Positions 1 to 12,806 of a stretch of DNA of 64,000 nt are shown one piece after another. Made by a program: the position numbers and the translations under genes. The notes under the pieces were generated by a model. That model worked only from the letters and a program-made list of their open reading frames with translations. It searched no databases and had not been told where the DNA came from. How positions within the stretch are numbered: position 1 is the first letter of the stretch; each line of letters starts with the position of its first letter. This DNA comes from Polytrichum commune. Its lineage: Eukaryota; Streptophyta; Polytrichopsida; Polytrichales; Polytrichaceae. The stretch is from assembly GCA_950295325.1 (NCBI GenBank), contig OX485807.1, forward strand, positions 2,792,501-2,856,500, written 5' to 3'.

Positions 1-887
1 AAGGTGTTCAATAGGATTCATGTTATGGGATTGTAAACTCCACGGCAATATGATGATCACGTGATCGTTAACCCACTTGATTGTTGACTTGTTGGTATGC
101 TTTGGATTGTTATCTTATTGGAGCATCCACTGCTCCGCTTCTTTTATGAACTTCGCAAGTGACATGTTCGAGTTGTTTTGTAATATCTTATAATAATGCT
201 CACTATTCATTTTTCCTTAATTGTGGTTTAGCTCTCTAATTCCCTCCCAACTCATGCAACCTCAAACCATGATGCTCCCTCCTCCATGCATCATGGTCTT
301 ACGAACCACATGATTGCTTAGGGGTTCCCCAAGCCTCTTCCAACACCACTTTCAATTGTTAAATTTACTTTTGAATGAAAGTACGAGTTTCCTCCACTGC
401 TCCTTTGTCCAATTTTGGTGTGTGTGTGTGTGTGTGTGTGTGTTTTGGTCCATTCATGCCTTACTTGTTTGTGAGGCTTCTTCTTCTTCTTCTTAATTGC
501 AAATTATAGTCCTTGGCACTTTGGTGTTATTCTTATTGTGTTAGGGGAAGTTGTGATATTTGAAACTTCTTGAAGAACCCTTTGACATTTTACTGCATTA
601 CTATGCTCTTATGATTGCACCAATTGTGCCATGTAACAATCATCCTCCTCACTAAGAATGCGTGAACACCTTGACCTTCCATTATCCTCCAGCTTTCTCA
701 TAGCTTCATAACATTTAATGATGCAACTAACTATGTTATTGTTCCTAGTTTCATGAATAATGTACAACAACTATGTTATTTAATATGGTGGGCAATAACA
801 TGTGCACAAATTTCTAAGGAAGTCTTGAGGACAGTGAAAGGGGGATTGAACCAAGGACCTTATGAATGCAAAGCAAAAATGTTAACA
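1..887. other. AT-rich spacer without a supported gene
   Basis: No open frame here has gene-like composition, splice context or a recognisable motif. It holds a TG dinucleotide run and a short TTC run near 480-495. I see nothing else. Confidence 0.6.
418..443. repeat. (TG)n microsatellite
   Basis: An uninterrupted run of about twelve TG units, followed by a short T run. It is an ordinary dinucleotide microsatellite. Confidence 0.95.
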
Positions 888-1313
888 ACATTAAATATGA
901 TATTTAGTGTCACATGATATTTTATGTCATTGTAGTAACTTTCATGGTGACAATTCTCATGAATAAGTGTACAAATTTGTCATGGATGATGGGTGATAAC
1001 TTTAAGTTCATCCATTGCCCAAAACCCTACTAGCAAATCAATTTCTTCACTTCCATATTTATTTTTGAAAGAGTATGCACCCTAAAATTTGTGTAAATAT
1101 TGTCATGGATGATTTAGATTTGGATGAAAGATCACATAATAAGTGACTGTAAATGCAACACTATATATCTATAATCCCAATTCTTTTTTACAAGGAATAA
1201 CAAATAATGTTGGGTTAACACTTGATGTTGGTGATAGGACACCAAGGGTTCCAATTATCATTGAGCAAGACAACTGGAATTGGTGACACTAAATATCATA
1301 TTTAGTGTAGTGA
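888..1313 (-). mobile_element. MITE family A, copy 1 (inverted orientation)
   Basis: Both ends carry the self-complementary terminal motif around ACTAAATAT..ATATTTAGTGT. Inside the right end lies a segment (TTGAGCAAGACAACTGGAAT and onward) that is the reverse complement of the left part of the copies near 6040 and 32455. Length is about 425 bp and there is no coding capacity. It is a non-autonomous DNA transposon of unassigned superfamily. The exact ends and target-site duplication are not resolved. Confidence 0.65.
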
Positions 1314-2119
1314 GTTATTGCATACTACAATGTTGATTGCTCCTGTAATTCAACAAAATTGAAGAGTTCCAAAAACAATGTAATGCCCCAAACTCATGTT
1401 TTTACCATCAATTGTTGCCATGTGAGTTCAATCATTGTAGAAATTGACGTGAGACTACTTCTATACTTTATTTAGACTATGTTGGCACCGTGTGATGTAC
1501 GGTTTTCCCATTTCCGAGAAAATGTCAAATTTGTATGTTTGTAAAGGGCATTTGCGTCACTTTTGGAAGTGATTGTAAGGTGTGTTATGGCCTTGTCCGA
1601 CTCCACAATCAATTTTGGCCTTTGGGTTGACTTGTTGTTTGTCTTGCTTGGTTATCAATTGCAAATCATTAAAGGTTGTTATTTCAAGTAGATAATGAGT
1701 TGAGTTGAAAATTTTGCAAAAAGTCAAAGTGATTTTTCTTTCTCGATCTCAAAGGTCCTCCCATATTGTGTCAAGTGTCGATTCAACTAGAACGATGTCC
1801 CACATCATCCAATCTTATTGTAACACAAGTCTTTTTGGCGTCCTCTCTTAACTACAAACCATGCCATATTATACCACTCAAATGGAGGTGTCCACTTAAG
1901 AAAAATGATCACATGAGACCCACATACCAAAGCATGAGATGTTATTCATTGTCTTTTTCTTACTTGGACCCCTGTATTTGATTTGTATGTAGTTTAATGA
2001 GGATCAAAGAACAAACACCATGAAGACACATGTTCAAAAGAAATTGGATTACGTCCTCAGATTTTGTGAACCACTCCACAGTTAATAGTGAAAAATATTA
2101 TTTGATGCCAAAATATTTG

Positions 2120-2182
2120 CGGGACTTGTGTTGAGAGTTGGGTCTAGCTTTTTGCTCAACCCAATTCTCAACACAAGTCTCG
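2120..2182. repeat. Inverted repeat / hairpin
   Basis: Two arms of about 24 bp (CGGGACTTGTGTTGAGAG.. and its near-perfect complement ..TCTCAACACAAGTCTCG) are separated by a short TAGCTTTTTGC loop. It could be the core of a small MITE or a foldback element. Confidence 0.7.
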
Positions 2183-2689
2183 AGCCTCGTTTCCAAAATA
2201 GTGATGCCATGTAGGCATCCATATCATACTTGGGACTTTGTGTGAAGTGGTAAATCCCAATCTCCATGCTCCCAACGATTGAGATTGCATGGATTGTCGT
2301 CAAGTGACTTGGGACTTAGGCCATGGGACTTGTGTGAACTGACCCTATAGTAGAGGCGCCTATTCCCGATCAAGACCCATTGGCAATATGTATGGTACCG
2401 AAGTTTTGATCATTTCCGGAACCAATAATACCATGGCACATGTCAATATTTTGAGTGCTAAATTGAGGAGAAATGAGTGGTTAATTAAAGTGGTTATGGC
2501 ACACTCTAGACATTGATAACATGTCTGGACCAACTTTTCACAGTAATTTCAAATTTAAGAAATAAAACAACCGAAAAAAATTGTAATCCTTCTTATATAT
2601 CTTCCTACATGGGAATTTTATTGCACTACTTCTCCAAATGTGGTGCGAAATCTCTTCAGTGATAGATTATGAGCGCCCTTACTCTAATA

Positions 2690-2810
2690 CTCCCTCCATC
2701 CCAAAATGATTGTCCTGCCCCCTGGAGTTTTATGGCCCAAAATAGTTGTGGGAGTTTCATGGAACATAAAACTCCATGGGGGCATGACAATCATTTTGGG
2801 ACAGAGGGAG
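2690..2810. mobile_element. Stowaway-type MITE
   Basis: This is a 121-bp element flanked by TA on both sides, the target duplication of Tc1/mariner elements. The left end begins CTCCCTCCATCCCAAAATGA. The right end is the complement of CTCCCTCTGTCCCAAAATGA, giving about 25-bp terminal inverted repeats with two mismatches. CTCCCTCCGTCCC is the textbook Stowaway terminus. The element is non-coding and very short; it would need a transposase in trans. Confidence 0.92.
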
Positions 2811-2812
2811 TA

Positions 2813-5800
2813 ATTCATAACAACGAGTTCTTTAAAACACAAGCTCTTTTTCTTTGGAGGGGGGGGGGGGGGGAGGGGGTTCCAAATTGAGAATTCAATT
2901 GCAGGAAGAACCTAAAATACAACCAACCCGACCGAAACATCGCAACCCGAGTGGAGATCGAGAAATAATGCTCATATGAGGCCTCTCCCACAACACAAGC
3001 TCTTTTCAACTTACATCTCAAGTTGACGACTCATAAATGATTCCCCCAATCGTCCTTAATTTGGGAGGAAGACGAAGGCACCTAGCATAAATTGACAAGG
3101 CGGGCGAACGCATTGGCGGAGAATGGGACGGGCTACTTGTCCCCGCCTTGGACCCAAAAGCCTAGTGAGTCCCATTCAAGTGCCTTTCCCACACCTTTTC
3201 ATAAAAGGTAGGGCCACTCCCGGGCCTGCCTGAAAAAACTTGGGTGCCCGCCTCTATGCAATGAACTGGCGGCCTAGGAATCTCCAAGCATTGAGGAACC
3301 CTCGCCACACCACATAGGACAATTGCCACCTCAACTTGGGCCTCAAAATTGAGGTGCGAGTGGGTCCCGGCTCCCTTGAAATTCAAGGACACTCTAACCT
3401 CCGTAGTATCACACACGTGGCAACCAAAGTGCGTGTGGTGATATTATGGAGTTTTGGAGTGTTAACATGGATGTGTGATAATATGGAATTAGTGTAGCAT
3501 GTGACATTGTGGAATAAGACAAAGTGCAACATTGTAATGTTGAAATTGATGATTTCGCACATGGAACATGGAGGATCTCTCAAACTTGCACATATATGCA
3601 AAACTTATGGTACGATCGGGCAGTCCAAGAAGTCGAGAACACTTTGTACATGACCTTGGTGCAAGGACCCGACATGGAGCAAATCAGGAAGATTGTAAGG
3701 AGGACGGTGGGGAGGATGATACAATTAGGGATCTACAAAACTTTGGAGACGATGGAAATTGGTTGGGTTCTCTAGTGGGTGGGCAACCGGATGTTCTTGT
3801 TTTGTGGTATAGTGAAGATATGGAAGCTTTGGATGTAGGAGGGAGGCATGCATGGCATTCAATGTGTGCTTTACGAAGGTGATGAAGAAGAATACGAATT
3901 TGATGATTTTTGGACGACAATAGTTGTGCGGTGGACTCCTAGTGTGTATGTATCCACATAAGTGAACCTTTTTGAGAAGTTGAATCTTCTTCTTCTTCTT
4001 CTTTGTTTGTTTTTGTTTTTGTTTTCGAATTTGAATTTGTTTTTGCCTTCAAGAAAAACTGCATTTGTTCAAATGGTGAAAGGGAACTTTGCTAACACTG
4101 CTAATTTATGTCATGTCATGTGTGGACCAGAACGAAATGATGATATTGAAATTTGTGCAAAAATTAGACATTGAAGACAAGAAGCTCATGCTACACTAAT
4201 CCCATTTTAAGAGAGAAAATAAGGACTTCACCTCGATCCGATCCATTTTCATGAATTTATAGAATATTCCTCAATTTAGCAAAGAACAATTGAAAGATGT
4301 CAACATGTAACCATATGGTCTTGGAAACACTAGGATATCGACCAATTATGTCCAAAATCCTCCCCGGATACTGAAAACCATGTATGTAGAATGGTCAAAA
4401 CTTGGACTCATAGATCCCCCTATAATGAGCATATAATATGGCATTACATCAACCCTTAGGCAAAAAGGATCCACTCTTTTCACATATTGATTGACGATTA
4501 TGAGGGACATACATTTTGCACGTTTGACCTCACCATAAATTCATCTCAAGAAACATACATGGAAAAGAAATAATAGTAAAGGGTCGTCAACCAAATGTAG
4601 ACATGAATGCAATTCACCTCGTCTACCTTTTCAAATTTCAAAGATACAGTGTTGCAAAGGTCAACAAATTTGTCCTTATTGATTTGAAGACAACCAACAC
4701 ATCAAATTCCTAACATAGACAAAACCCCAAGCATTTGATGAAGAATTCCACTATTCGTTAAGATATTTATAGAATCAAAAATCGGCATACAAAAACAAAC
4801 CTGGAAGTCACCACTGCTATCCAATGCATAAATAATTTCTTCTATATCTTCATCAACAATTGATGATTTTTTTTTGCAACAATACCAATTTTGTAGTGCT
4901 TGATCTCATATTCAAAACAACTTGGCTTCTAAGGATAGGTAGAAAGCACAATCAACATGGCTTGCATTTGAGATTAGTAAGTATCAACATTCACATTGAG
5001 TAATGCACGCACTTGTACGTATTCAACTCCTTAAAGAGCTTGCCACATTGGTGGATTGGATTGTTGAGAGATGTGCAACACATCTAAGGAGGAGAAGAGT
5101 AGGGTTCAAGATTAGGGTTTTAGGGCTTAGAACAAATCCTAGCATGGGAAATCTACAATTGCATAACACATGATCCATCTTCACATGTCAACTTCCCACT
5201 TGGCCCTCCTAGGCAATATGGCAAATCCATGCACAAACAATTCAACAAGTGGCATAAGAAGAAGAAGAAGAAGAATAAGAAGAAGACACTTCGCATATTG
5301 ACATGTGGCGCAATGTGACGGTGTGGGTTGACTTCTTTGGTGATATGCATAATGGAATACCCCATGATATAAGGGAGAGAAATGTGGCAATCAAGAGTGA
5401 GATTTGAACTAAGAACATCCTTATCCTAGGGTTTCGGGATATTAGAGAGTGAGTGACATTCCAGGGGTTGATATTACGGAGTCTAAGGTGTACGTAGTGG
5501 GGCTCCATTATATATCATCCATTGGATCATTTAATCCACCCCCATTCATACTACTTGGATGATTTATTCGAATATTTGTCGGATGGTGATCTTAAGTCAT
5601 TCTTTAAGATATTTTGTTGGATTTTTTTCTTCAAACTTCTTCATGCAATTTCTAGAATGGATTTTTATTATAAGTTAAACTTTTGGTAGAATTTTGCTTT
5701 GATGGACCTAAGTGTCACTTCAACATCTATGAAAAAATAAATCTTATGTACATTTTGGCAACCTTCGGTGAGGGTAAGTGGATGCTAACATAGTCAGTGC

Positions 5801-6036
5801 TATGAAGTTCCAAAACAACCGACCGTCGACAACACCGGCATGTTGAGTAGATGGCACGAGGATGGCATGGATATTAATGCATAAGCATAGGTGCAACATG
5901 CGGAGACGGTATGCGTCCAAACTCGTAAACATACATTGTTGTCAAGGTGCATTTGGAATTACTTTGATGTCCTATTAAGGGATTTGGAGGTACTTAGCAT
6001 TGCCCTAAACAAAAACAAGAAAGAAAGAAAAACTTA
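2813..6036. other. Spacer without a supported gene
   Basis: Open frames are short and lack splice-consistent continuation. A 15-G tract lies at 2859-2873. The segment 3520-3920 has a locally coding-like, acidic composition, perhaps an old transposon remnant, but no motif can be named. A GAA-rich run is near 5259-5280. Confidence 0.5.
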
Positions 6037-6385
6037 CTACATTAAATATTGTATTTAGTGTTACCAACTCTATTTGTCTTGCTCAACACGAACTGTAAAT
6101 TGCCCGTGTAGTGTCACCAACACTAAATGTAAACCTAACATTATTTATCATTCCATGTTAAAAAACAATGGGGGCAATATAGATGTGCAATGTTGTTATT
6201 ATTGCCACTTACCAAGTGACTTTTCATCCAAACTTCAACCCTCTATGATAATATTCCATTACAAAATTGTTAGGATGCAGAATGTACCAAAACTTTGTTT
6301 CAGTAATTAGGCATGGACTTCATCCAAAAAGGTACTACAATGACTTAAAATACCATGTGACACCAAATACAATGTTTTGTGTAGC
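6037..6385 (+). mobile_element. MITE family A, copy 2
   Basis: It starts with an ATTAAATATTGTATTTAGTG terminus, then TTGTCTTGCTCAACAC and GTAGTGTCACCAACACTAAA, matching the copy at 32452 in the same order. The right end carries ACACCAAATACAATG..TGTGTAG. Length is about 350 bp and it is non-coding. Confidence 0.7.
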
Positions 6386-7434
6386 TTGCATAAATGTGAT
6401 AGCCTTGGGGGGGGGGGGGCAGTGTGTTAAAAAGTTAAGGATATAGGTGCGAACAACCACTATTTTATAGGGGGGTATTACTTTCAATTCTCTTCTTTTT
6501 TCACATGCTATCATTATGTAAATTTCTACTTTGGGTTAATAAAAAAATGGCTTGCATTACTTATAATTCCAAATTACCTATTATTCCATACCCTATATTA
6601 CTCTTAACTCCATTTATAAATTTTAGCCCCCATGTTTTTAAAATACCCTATCATTTGTTCGCACGTATATTGCTATGTGAGCCCAAAATGGTGCCCACAT
6701 GTGGTGATTAACTCTTCGAAACCAATTTTAGTTTGACTTTGAGGTGTTATGATTATTCACAAAACATAAAAAGAGTGAAGTGTGGTGTGAATTTAGGTTT
6801 GGGCATTAGAATGTGTTGTGTAGTTATTTCAAGGTTTGATTTCAATAAGAGGATGCCTTGATTATGTGAGTAGGAGGTAAGGTGAAGCAAGGTGAGCTCC
6901 GCGGGTTAAATGCCCACTTTTGGATCCACCTTGGTAGTTTAGGAAGAAGGAAGCTTGGTGGATGGGGATTAGTCCCTACTTTGGAGGAGAGGATTAAAGG
7001 ATTGTGATTGGGGGTGCTAATCCTCTCACCCTATCCTCACCTCTCTCTCCCTCTCTCCCTCTCTCCCTCTTTGCTACTTAAGGTGTTTCTTCTCTCATTT
7101 GCCTCTCTCTCCATCAAGCGCTCTCAAGGGAGCAAGCTCTTAAAGAGCTTGGGCCACGTGTGTAGGTTATTAGTTTTAGTGGAGTTAATTAGTTAAGCTC
7201 TCCCTCTTAAGTCCTCTCAAGAGAGGTGAGCTCTTCGAGCTTGGGGCCACGTGTGTGGATTAGTTGATGATGTTAGGTAATTAGTTAGCTTATAAGTCGA
7301 AGAAGAAAAGAATTAGCAATTGTCCGATTAAACATCTTGAGGGGGCTACATCTAAGTGTATAGCTAAAAGGCTCGCATGTGGACCTTTGAGCAATTAGGT
7401 GATTAGAGTGAATTTAATTTGGCTTGATTGAGGT

Positions 7435-7935
7435 CAGGCTAAGCCTTGAGGCTGCTGGACTGTGGGTTCGGCAAGGCTAAGCCTGAAGCTGTTGGACTGT
7501 GACTTCGACAAGGCTAAGCCTGAAGCTGCTGGACTGGGGGTTCGGTAGGCTAAGCCTAAAGCTGCTGGACTGTGATTTCGACAAGGCTAAGCCTGAAGCT
7601 GCTGGACTGGGGGTTCGGTAGGCTAAGCCTTGAAGCTGCTGGACTGGGGGTTCGGCAAGGCTAAGCCTTGAGGCTGCTGGACTGTGATTTCGACAAACTA
7701 AGCCTGAAGCTGCTGGACTGGGGGTTCGGTAGGCTAAGCCTTGAGGCTGCTGGACTGTGATTTCGACAAACTAAGCCTGAAGCTGCTGGACTGGGGGATC
7801 GGTAAGGCTAAGCCTAAAGCTGCTGGACTGTGATTTCGACAAACTAAACCTGAAGCTGTTGGACTGGGGGTTAGGTAAGGCTAAGCTTGAGGCTGCTGGA
7901 TTGTGGGTTCGGTAAGGCTAAGCCTTGAAGCTGCC
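7435..7935. repeat. 36-41 bp minisatellite with alternating units
   Basis: About thirteen head-to-tail units share the core GCTAAGCCTGAAGCTGCTGG. Two unit types tend to alternate: one has GACTGGGGGTTCGGTAGG, the other GACTGTGATTTCGACAA. The array therefore has a dimeric higher-order period of about 75 bp. Several units differ by small indels (TTGAGG versus TGAAG). No continuous reading frame spans it. Confidence 0.93.
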
Positions 7936-7945
7936 CGATGAGGGA

Positions 7946-9565
7946 CTGATGTGAAGGAATTAGGCTGGTTATTGGGGGAGCCTAACCACATTGTATAACC
8001 CAAGAAACTAGTCAAGGCTGGTTCTAATTAACCGTACATTAGTATTTTTAGAAACTATTACATTAGGTGTTTAGACTTGGTAGTGCAAGTCAAGTAGTTA
8101 AGGCATTAGTTTAATTAGAATCACGTGTGGCCTCAAAGGCAATTGTAATTGTGATTAACCATTGAGGGAGTGTTTCTTCAACACTTACATCCTTTTTGGT
8201 AAAAATCGATCACTTATAAAAAGAATGGATAAAGAGGAATACTCTAGCAAGGGCAATGTGGAGGAAAGGGTGATCAAAGGCCAAAGGGAAATATCCTTGA
8301 GAACTTGTGTTGCCAAGGCCGCCGGTTGGACCCTAAAAAAGGCCAACGCGACCACGAGCCAAGAGGCTACTTCTAATAAACAAAGTGATTCACAATGACA
8401 TGAATGCTTAAGGACGTGAAGAAATAGATTTTCACGCTATACACACTACATGTGATTCTCAAGACCATCACCTGGACTAGGACGCTTAAGGGTGGTGGGT
8501 TTGGCCTCACATGCTACTCCAACCAATGACTACCCCCCCCCCCTGAGGTGATAGCTTAAATACTACCTTATTAGCTTACATGCTATTGCATACCGTAGTC
8601 CATGTAAACATCGTATTCACTAACATAGGTATTTAACTTTTTGATTCATCACTTTGAATAATGTAACTCAACATGGAATTCTATTTGGTCCCAACCAATG
8701 TGATGATGATACTTGGCAAAGGCATCAAAAGAGTATTATACTTTTATATACGAAACCAAAAATTGGAAACAAAGGTTTTTTTTTTGGTGTTTTTTGGCTG
8801 CACAAATTGAAAAATCAAATGCAAGGAAGTAACCCAAAAGATTGGAATCAAAGTCAACGAAGCTCCAAATAAAATTGATTCGTGCTTGTTTAAGGTAGAC
8901 GTGCCTAACCCGATTACTTGTCTTAATCAATACTTGTATTTGAGTGGTGTGTGGTTTGGCGTGGCTCCAAGAATGAATACCAAAACATGTTTAAAACATA
9001 CCAGAATGCATGGTCAGAGTATGACAATCATTCTAGACTCATAGCCAACATAATTGTGAGGGGACCTATATGACCGTTTAACAAACATGAGATTATATAC
9101 TTTGACAATGAATAAGCTATTCATGTGACCTCCAAAAGCATGAGAAAAGTGGGCATGGCCTCGATTCGGTAGTGCTAAACATCTCATACTAATCGCGTGT
9201 TTCATATTCTAGGAGAAGTGGGCTAGTTGAAATTAGTAACCGTTTAAGACCCGTGTACCTCATGTCTTGTGGGACGCCATTGCCAATGTGTGGCCAAGGG
9301 CATCTCAAACTTACTGAGGAGAAGTTTTTTTTAGCAGGGCAATGAGTGCCTACGTGCTAGACATAATTAATTGTGGCCAACAACTTTCATGATGTAATAC
9401 GTTATAATATCTTTCAGGGCAACCTTTTAGAGATATTTAGAATTTGGTTCTGAATAGCAAATGAAAGACATGTAGGTGAGTGTTGGTTGTGAATGATGAC
9501 GAGGATGACTTAAAAAAGTGACACGTGTAAGATGACAATGTAGATGTTTGGTGTTGTGAGTCTAA
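7946..9565. other. Spacer with dispersed repeat fragments
   Basis: No supported gene. It holds an 11-C tract at 8533-8543, one copy of dispersed repeat R (listed separately), and at 9020-9290 a segment similar to 40390-40690. The ORF at 8162-8398 is lysine-rich but has no recognisable domain or splice context. Confidence 0.5.
8892..8990 (+). repeat. Dispersed repeat R, copy 1
   Basis: It shares AGGTAGACGTGCC, TTTGAGTGGTGTGTGG and TGGCTCCAAGAATG with the copy at 40017. In reverse orientation it matches copies near 15108, 31676 and 35215. It is non-coding; element type unknown. Confidence 0.65.
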
Positions 9566-10093
9566 GGGCCGGTTTACACCATGGACCATGAAGTTGTCCC
9601 AAGGCCTTGTAAAATTTGTGATTGGTTGTTGAAGTTGTCCCGGGATCACTTCGGTTTACACCAAGGAAAAAAATTGTCAGAGTGATCATGAAGTTTGAGA
9701 TCTTCAAAAGACATATTTTAAGGTCCACATTATCCAATGACATGGAGTAATGGGTTTTGCGGTTGGAGAGGCAAAAGAGATGCTCTAGTAGAAGAAGAGC
9801 AGGGGCCTATGCCATGGAAATGCTATTATAATAAATTTTTTTGGGGAAGAGAAGATGAAGACAAGAGAAGACAAGAGAATGGTCAAACTTGATTTTCTTT
9901 TTCGAAACTGCCCTTTTTGGGCATATATTAAAAAAAAATTCATCACTTTCACTTTTTGGTGCATGGTCCACATTCGGTTTACACCTAGTGAGGGGCCCAA
10001 AGGCTTTGTAATTTGATATTTTTTAGAAGTCGGACCATGAAACAAGACCATCTTCCATGGTTCGACTTCATGATCCATGGTGTAAACCGGCCT
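9566..10093. mobile_element. Tourist/Harbinger-like MITE
   Basis: A 528-bp element with long terminal inverted repeats. The left end is GGGCCGGTTTACACCATGGA; the right end is the complement of AGGCCGGTTTACACCATGGA. The repeat continues through a further CATGAAGT. It is flanked by TAA (9563-9565 and 10094-10096), a 3-bp duplication typical of PIF/Harbinger elements. The GGTTTACACC motif recurs internally near 9652 and 9973, suggesting a nested or duplicated end. Non-coding. Confidence 0.88.
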
Positions 10094-11949
10094 TAATAAG
10101 CTTCAAGAATTTCTATCTTTGATTGTAGAGAGAGATCATGTCAACTAGAGGTCGGCGGGAAAGAGGGATGCTTTAGCCTTGATCATAGCCGCCCTTTGAT
10201 TGTATGAAGTAATCTAGACCATAGTATAGACATCATATGCATAATTGTTTGTAGTTGTTTTCTTTCTATTTTCTCAATAATGACCTCATAATCAATTGGG
10301 GAGAAAGTCAAGAAATATCAAAGAAGAACGGCTTGCTTATGAAACTTAAAGAAGAACATTCAACCAATGTGTAGGCCTGACAAAACTCTTCTCAAACTCC
10401 CTCCTTCAACATGAGTGTTTGAAAATCTCCTACATTTGGATGATTAATACCTATTTGGATGCCCATTGGCCACCCTGAAATGGTTTTGAAGGCCCGTTTG
10501 TTAGTTCCTAAACTTTGAGCACTTTAAACTCCACATCTAGAGATTGAATGCCAAATCCCAACCATGTAGTTGTTAAAGCATGTAGGTCCACAATACCTCA
10601 AAATGCTACAATTTTCCAAGTATCTCCAACAAGGTTCATTTAATGAGTTGTCAAAATAAGGGAGATTACCCCAAATTTTAAATTGAGACCCATACTTTGT
10701 TTGAGTATATTGAGTTCATAAATATACTATCAAAAAGATACCAAAGTTAACAATTACGTGCAACTTATAACACCCTCAAATGCCACATTTTGAGTTTTAG
10801 AGGACCCTTGCTATGAAGTGGACATCATCATATCAAACTATAATCTTTTGATAGAGGTAAATTAAAGGATAAAGAAATAAAAAAATGAGTGGTAGATATG
10901 GCCTCCAACAAATAACACCCTAAACCCCCTAAACAATCTGGTTTGAAAATTCTTCTTGGGTCTTTTATTAGGTCCAAATCAGATAATACTTTACCTATGG
11001 ACTTGAAATCTTACAACACCTAACCTACTACATAATATTAAAAAACAAGGGTCATATTAAATCAATAAAATTCACGAGCAACACATGCATTTGGGTTTCT
11101 TAGGCATCTACAAGTTAACTAAGGGATCATCCTTTGTCGATTGTGGGCCTACAAAACACGAAGATGAGATTGGGTAAGTTAGATAGGATGCCAACTGAAG
11201 GTTGGCATGAATAAGAGATGTTGCACCTTTTCATCATTTATGTAGACATGAGACATGTAAGAGTGAATACTACTATGTGATCATGGTACGAAGAATGTTT
11301 GGATAAGTTATTTTTGGCTGACCATGGTGTCAAGAGAGGAGAGGTTTTCGTGGGGTCGGGGGCTAGTTGGGAGAGGGGTTCGGTGTAAAAAACTATAGAC
11401 TTCAAAATCCAACCATAAAATATAGTTAAATGTAGATTATTTTTTTGGGCAAACTCTACTTCAATTGGCCCGTATATCTTCAAACATTATACCCTCTTGA
11501 AGATCGTGCATGTATGGTGTGAACTCGAGGTCTCCATGGAAACTTGAAAAGGGAGGCTTGTGAACTCTCCACTTAGAAAATGCCACGAATTTAGGGTTCC
11601 ATTGTAATCCAAAAATCCTTTTTGAACTAGATGCAAAATTGTTTGAAGTACCTAGAGGCATCCAAGCTCACATAAATTTCCATTCTGATTTTGAGATGAT
11701 AACGTGAAAATTTGACAGAGGGAGTAAAGTCAACTCACTACAAGATAGAGATATTCGACCCAAAGAGTATACATTATAATAGCAAGTCAAGTAGAATGGC
11801 TTGAAGTTGGACACATTCTCGGGTGCCGATGCTCATAAATTGAGGAAGGAATTTCATGAAACATGTGAATTTGATTTGACATGGATAACTGTTTGTACAA
11901 GATGATACCAATATCATCAGAAGCATATACTTTTGTTTATATATAACAT
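10094..11949. other. Spacer without a supported gene
   Basis: AT-rich with short, unrelated open frames only. A Stowaway-like half end (GACAGAGGGAGTA) occurs near 11715 without a partner. I see nothing else. Confidence 0.55.
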
Positions 11950-12210
11950 GTCAGCCACAGTGTCCGGGTATTTTTTTCAGCACAATCTGTCAAAATCCTA
12001 GTGTTTCCAAGTCCAACCAGTTACATGTTGTGATTTCTCTGTTTTTCTCCATTAATGTGAGGTACATTCCTAAGATTTTTTCTAAAAAGATTGGTAATTT
12101 TCCTGAAGTCTTGAACTTCAATCGGTTATTTTTCAAATTCAACTGGTTCATTTGTAATTAGTGGTCGGTTCTCTCTGTTCATTGGTCAACAAGCTTTTGA
12201 ATAGGTTTGA
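11950..12210 (+). repeat. Dispersed repeat S, copy 1
   Basis: It shares AGTGTCCGGG, TGTTTCCAAGTCCAACC, GGTTACATGTTG, GGTAATTTTCCT and a GTCGGTT..TGTTCATTGG block with the segment at 40155-40390, in the same order. A fragment also occurs near 47860. Class unknown. Confidence 0.65.
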
Positions 12211-12806
12211 CATTCTTTACAAGTTGTAATTCTAAGGGTGGGTGGGTTTGCACTTGGGTGCAAGACCAAAGAAATCTCAAAATCAAGCGATCTTATTGGA
12301 GCTCTACAACTACATTAGAGATGGGGTTTTCTTCCCTTATTATAGACAAGGGCGTCGCCAAGCCTAGGCCCGAGCAGGCCAAGCCTACCCTGGGTCTGAA
12401 AGGCCACTTGAAAGCCTAGGTCACATACAAATTAAGATTTTTCTTGAAAAAAATGCCTTGGATAAAAATTCGATTTCCCGAGCGGGCCTACCCTTCAAAT
12501 CAAGGCTGGCTACGCCCCTGATTATAGAATGTAAAATTAGGTAGTCTCAAAGCTTTCTTCCAATTGGATCATCAAGTTGATATTAGTTTATGTCTTATTG
12601 AGGCTACTACTCTCTATTACTCCAAGAAATTAGTCTTTATGACAACATCTCAATGTACTTCTCGTCCCATAAGTTTATTTCTTTGGTTTCCTTGACTTCA
12701 AAATCAACTTCATCTTCATTTCATTTTTTTGGTCCAGAGCAACAATTTGGACTCAAGCATATTACACTAGGGTCTAGGTCCAAGGTATGCAAAAATGAAG
12801 TGGGAT

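Noticed and set aside
7435-7935. CRISPR-like array
   Set aside because: Units are contiguous with no unique spacers, and the context is a plant nuclear genome.
11700-11720. Second Stowaway element (GACAGAGGGAGTA)
   Set aside because: Only one terminus is visible; no opposing inverted end within a plausible distance.
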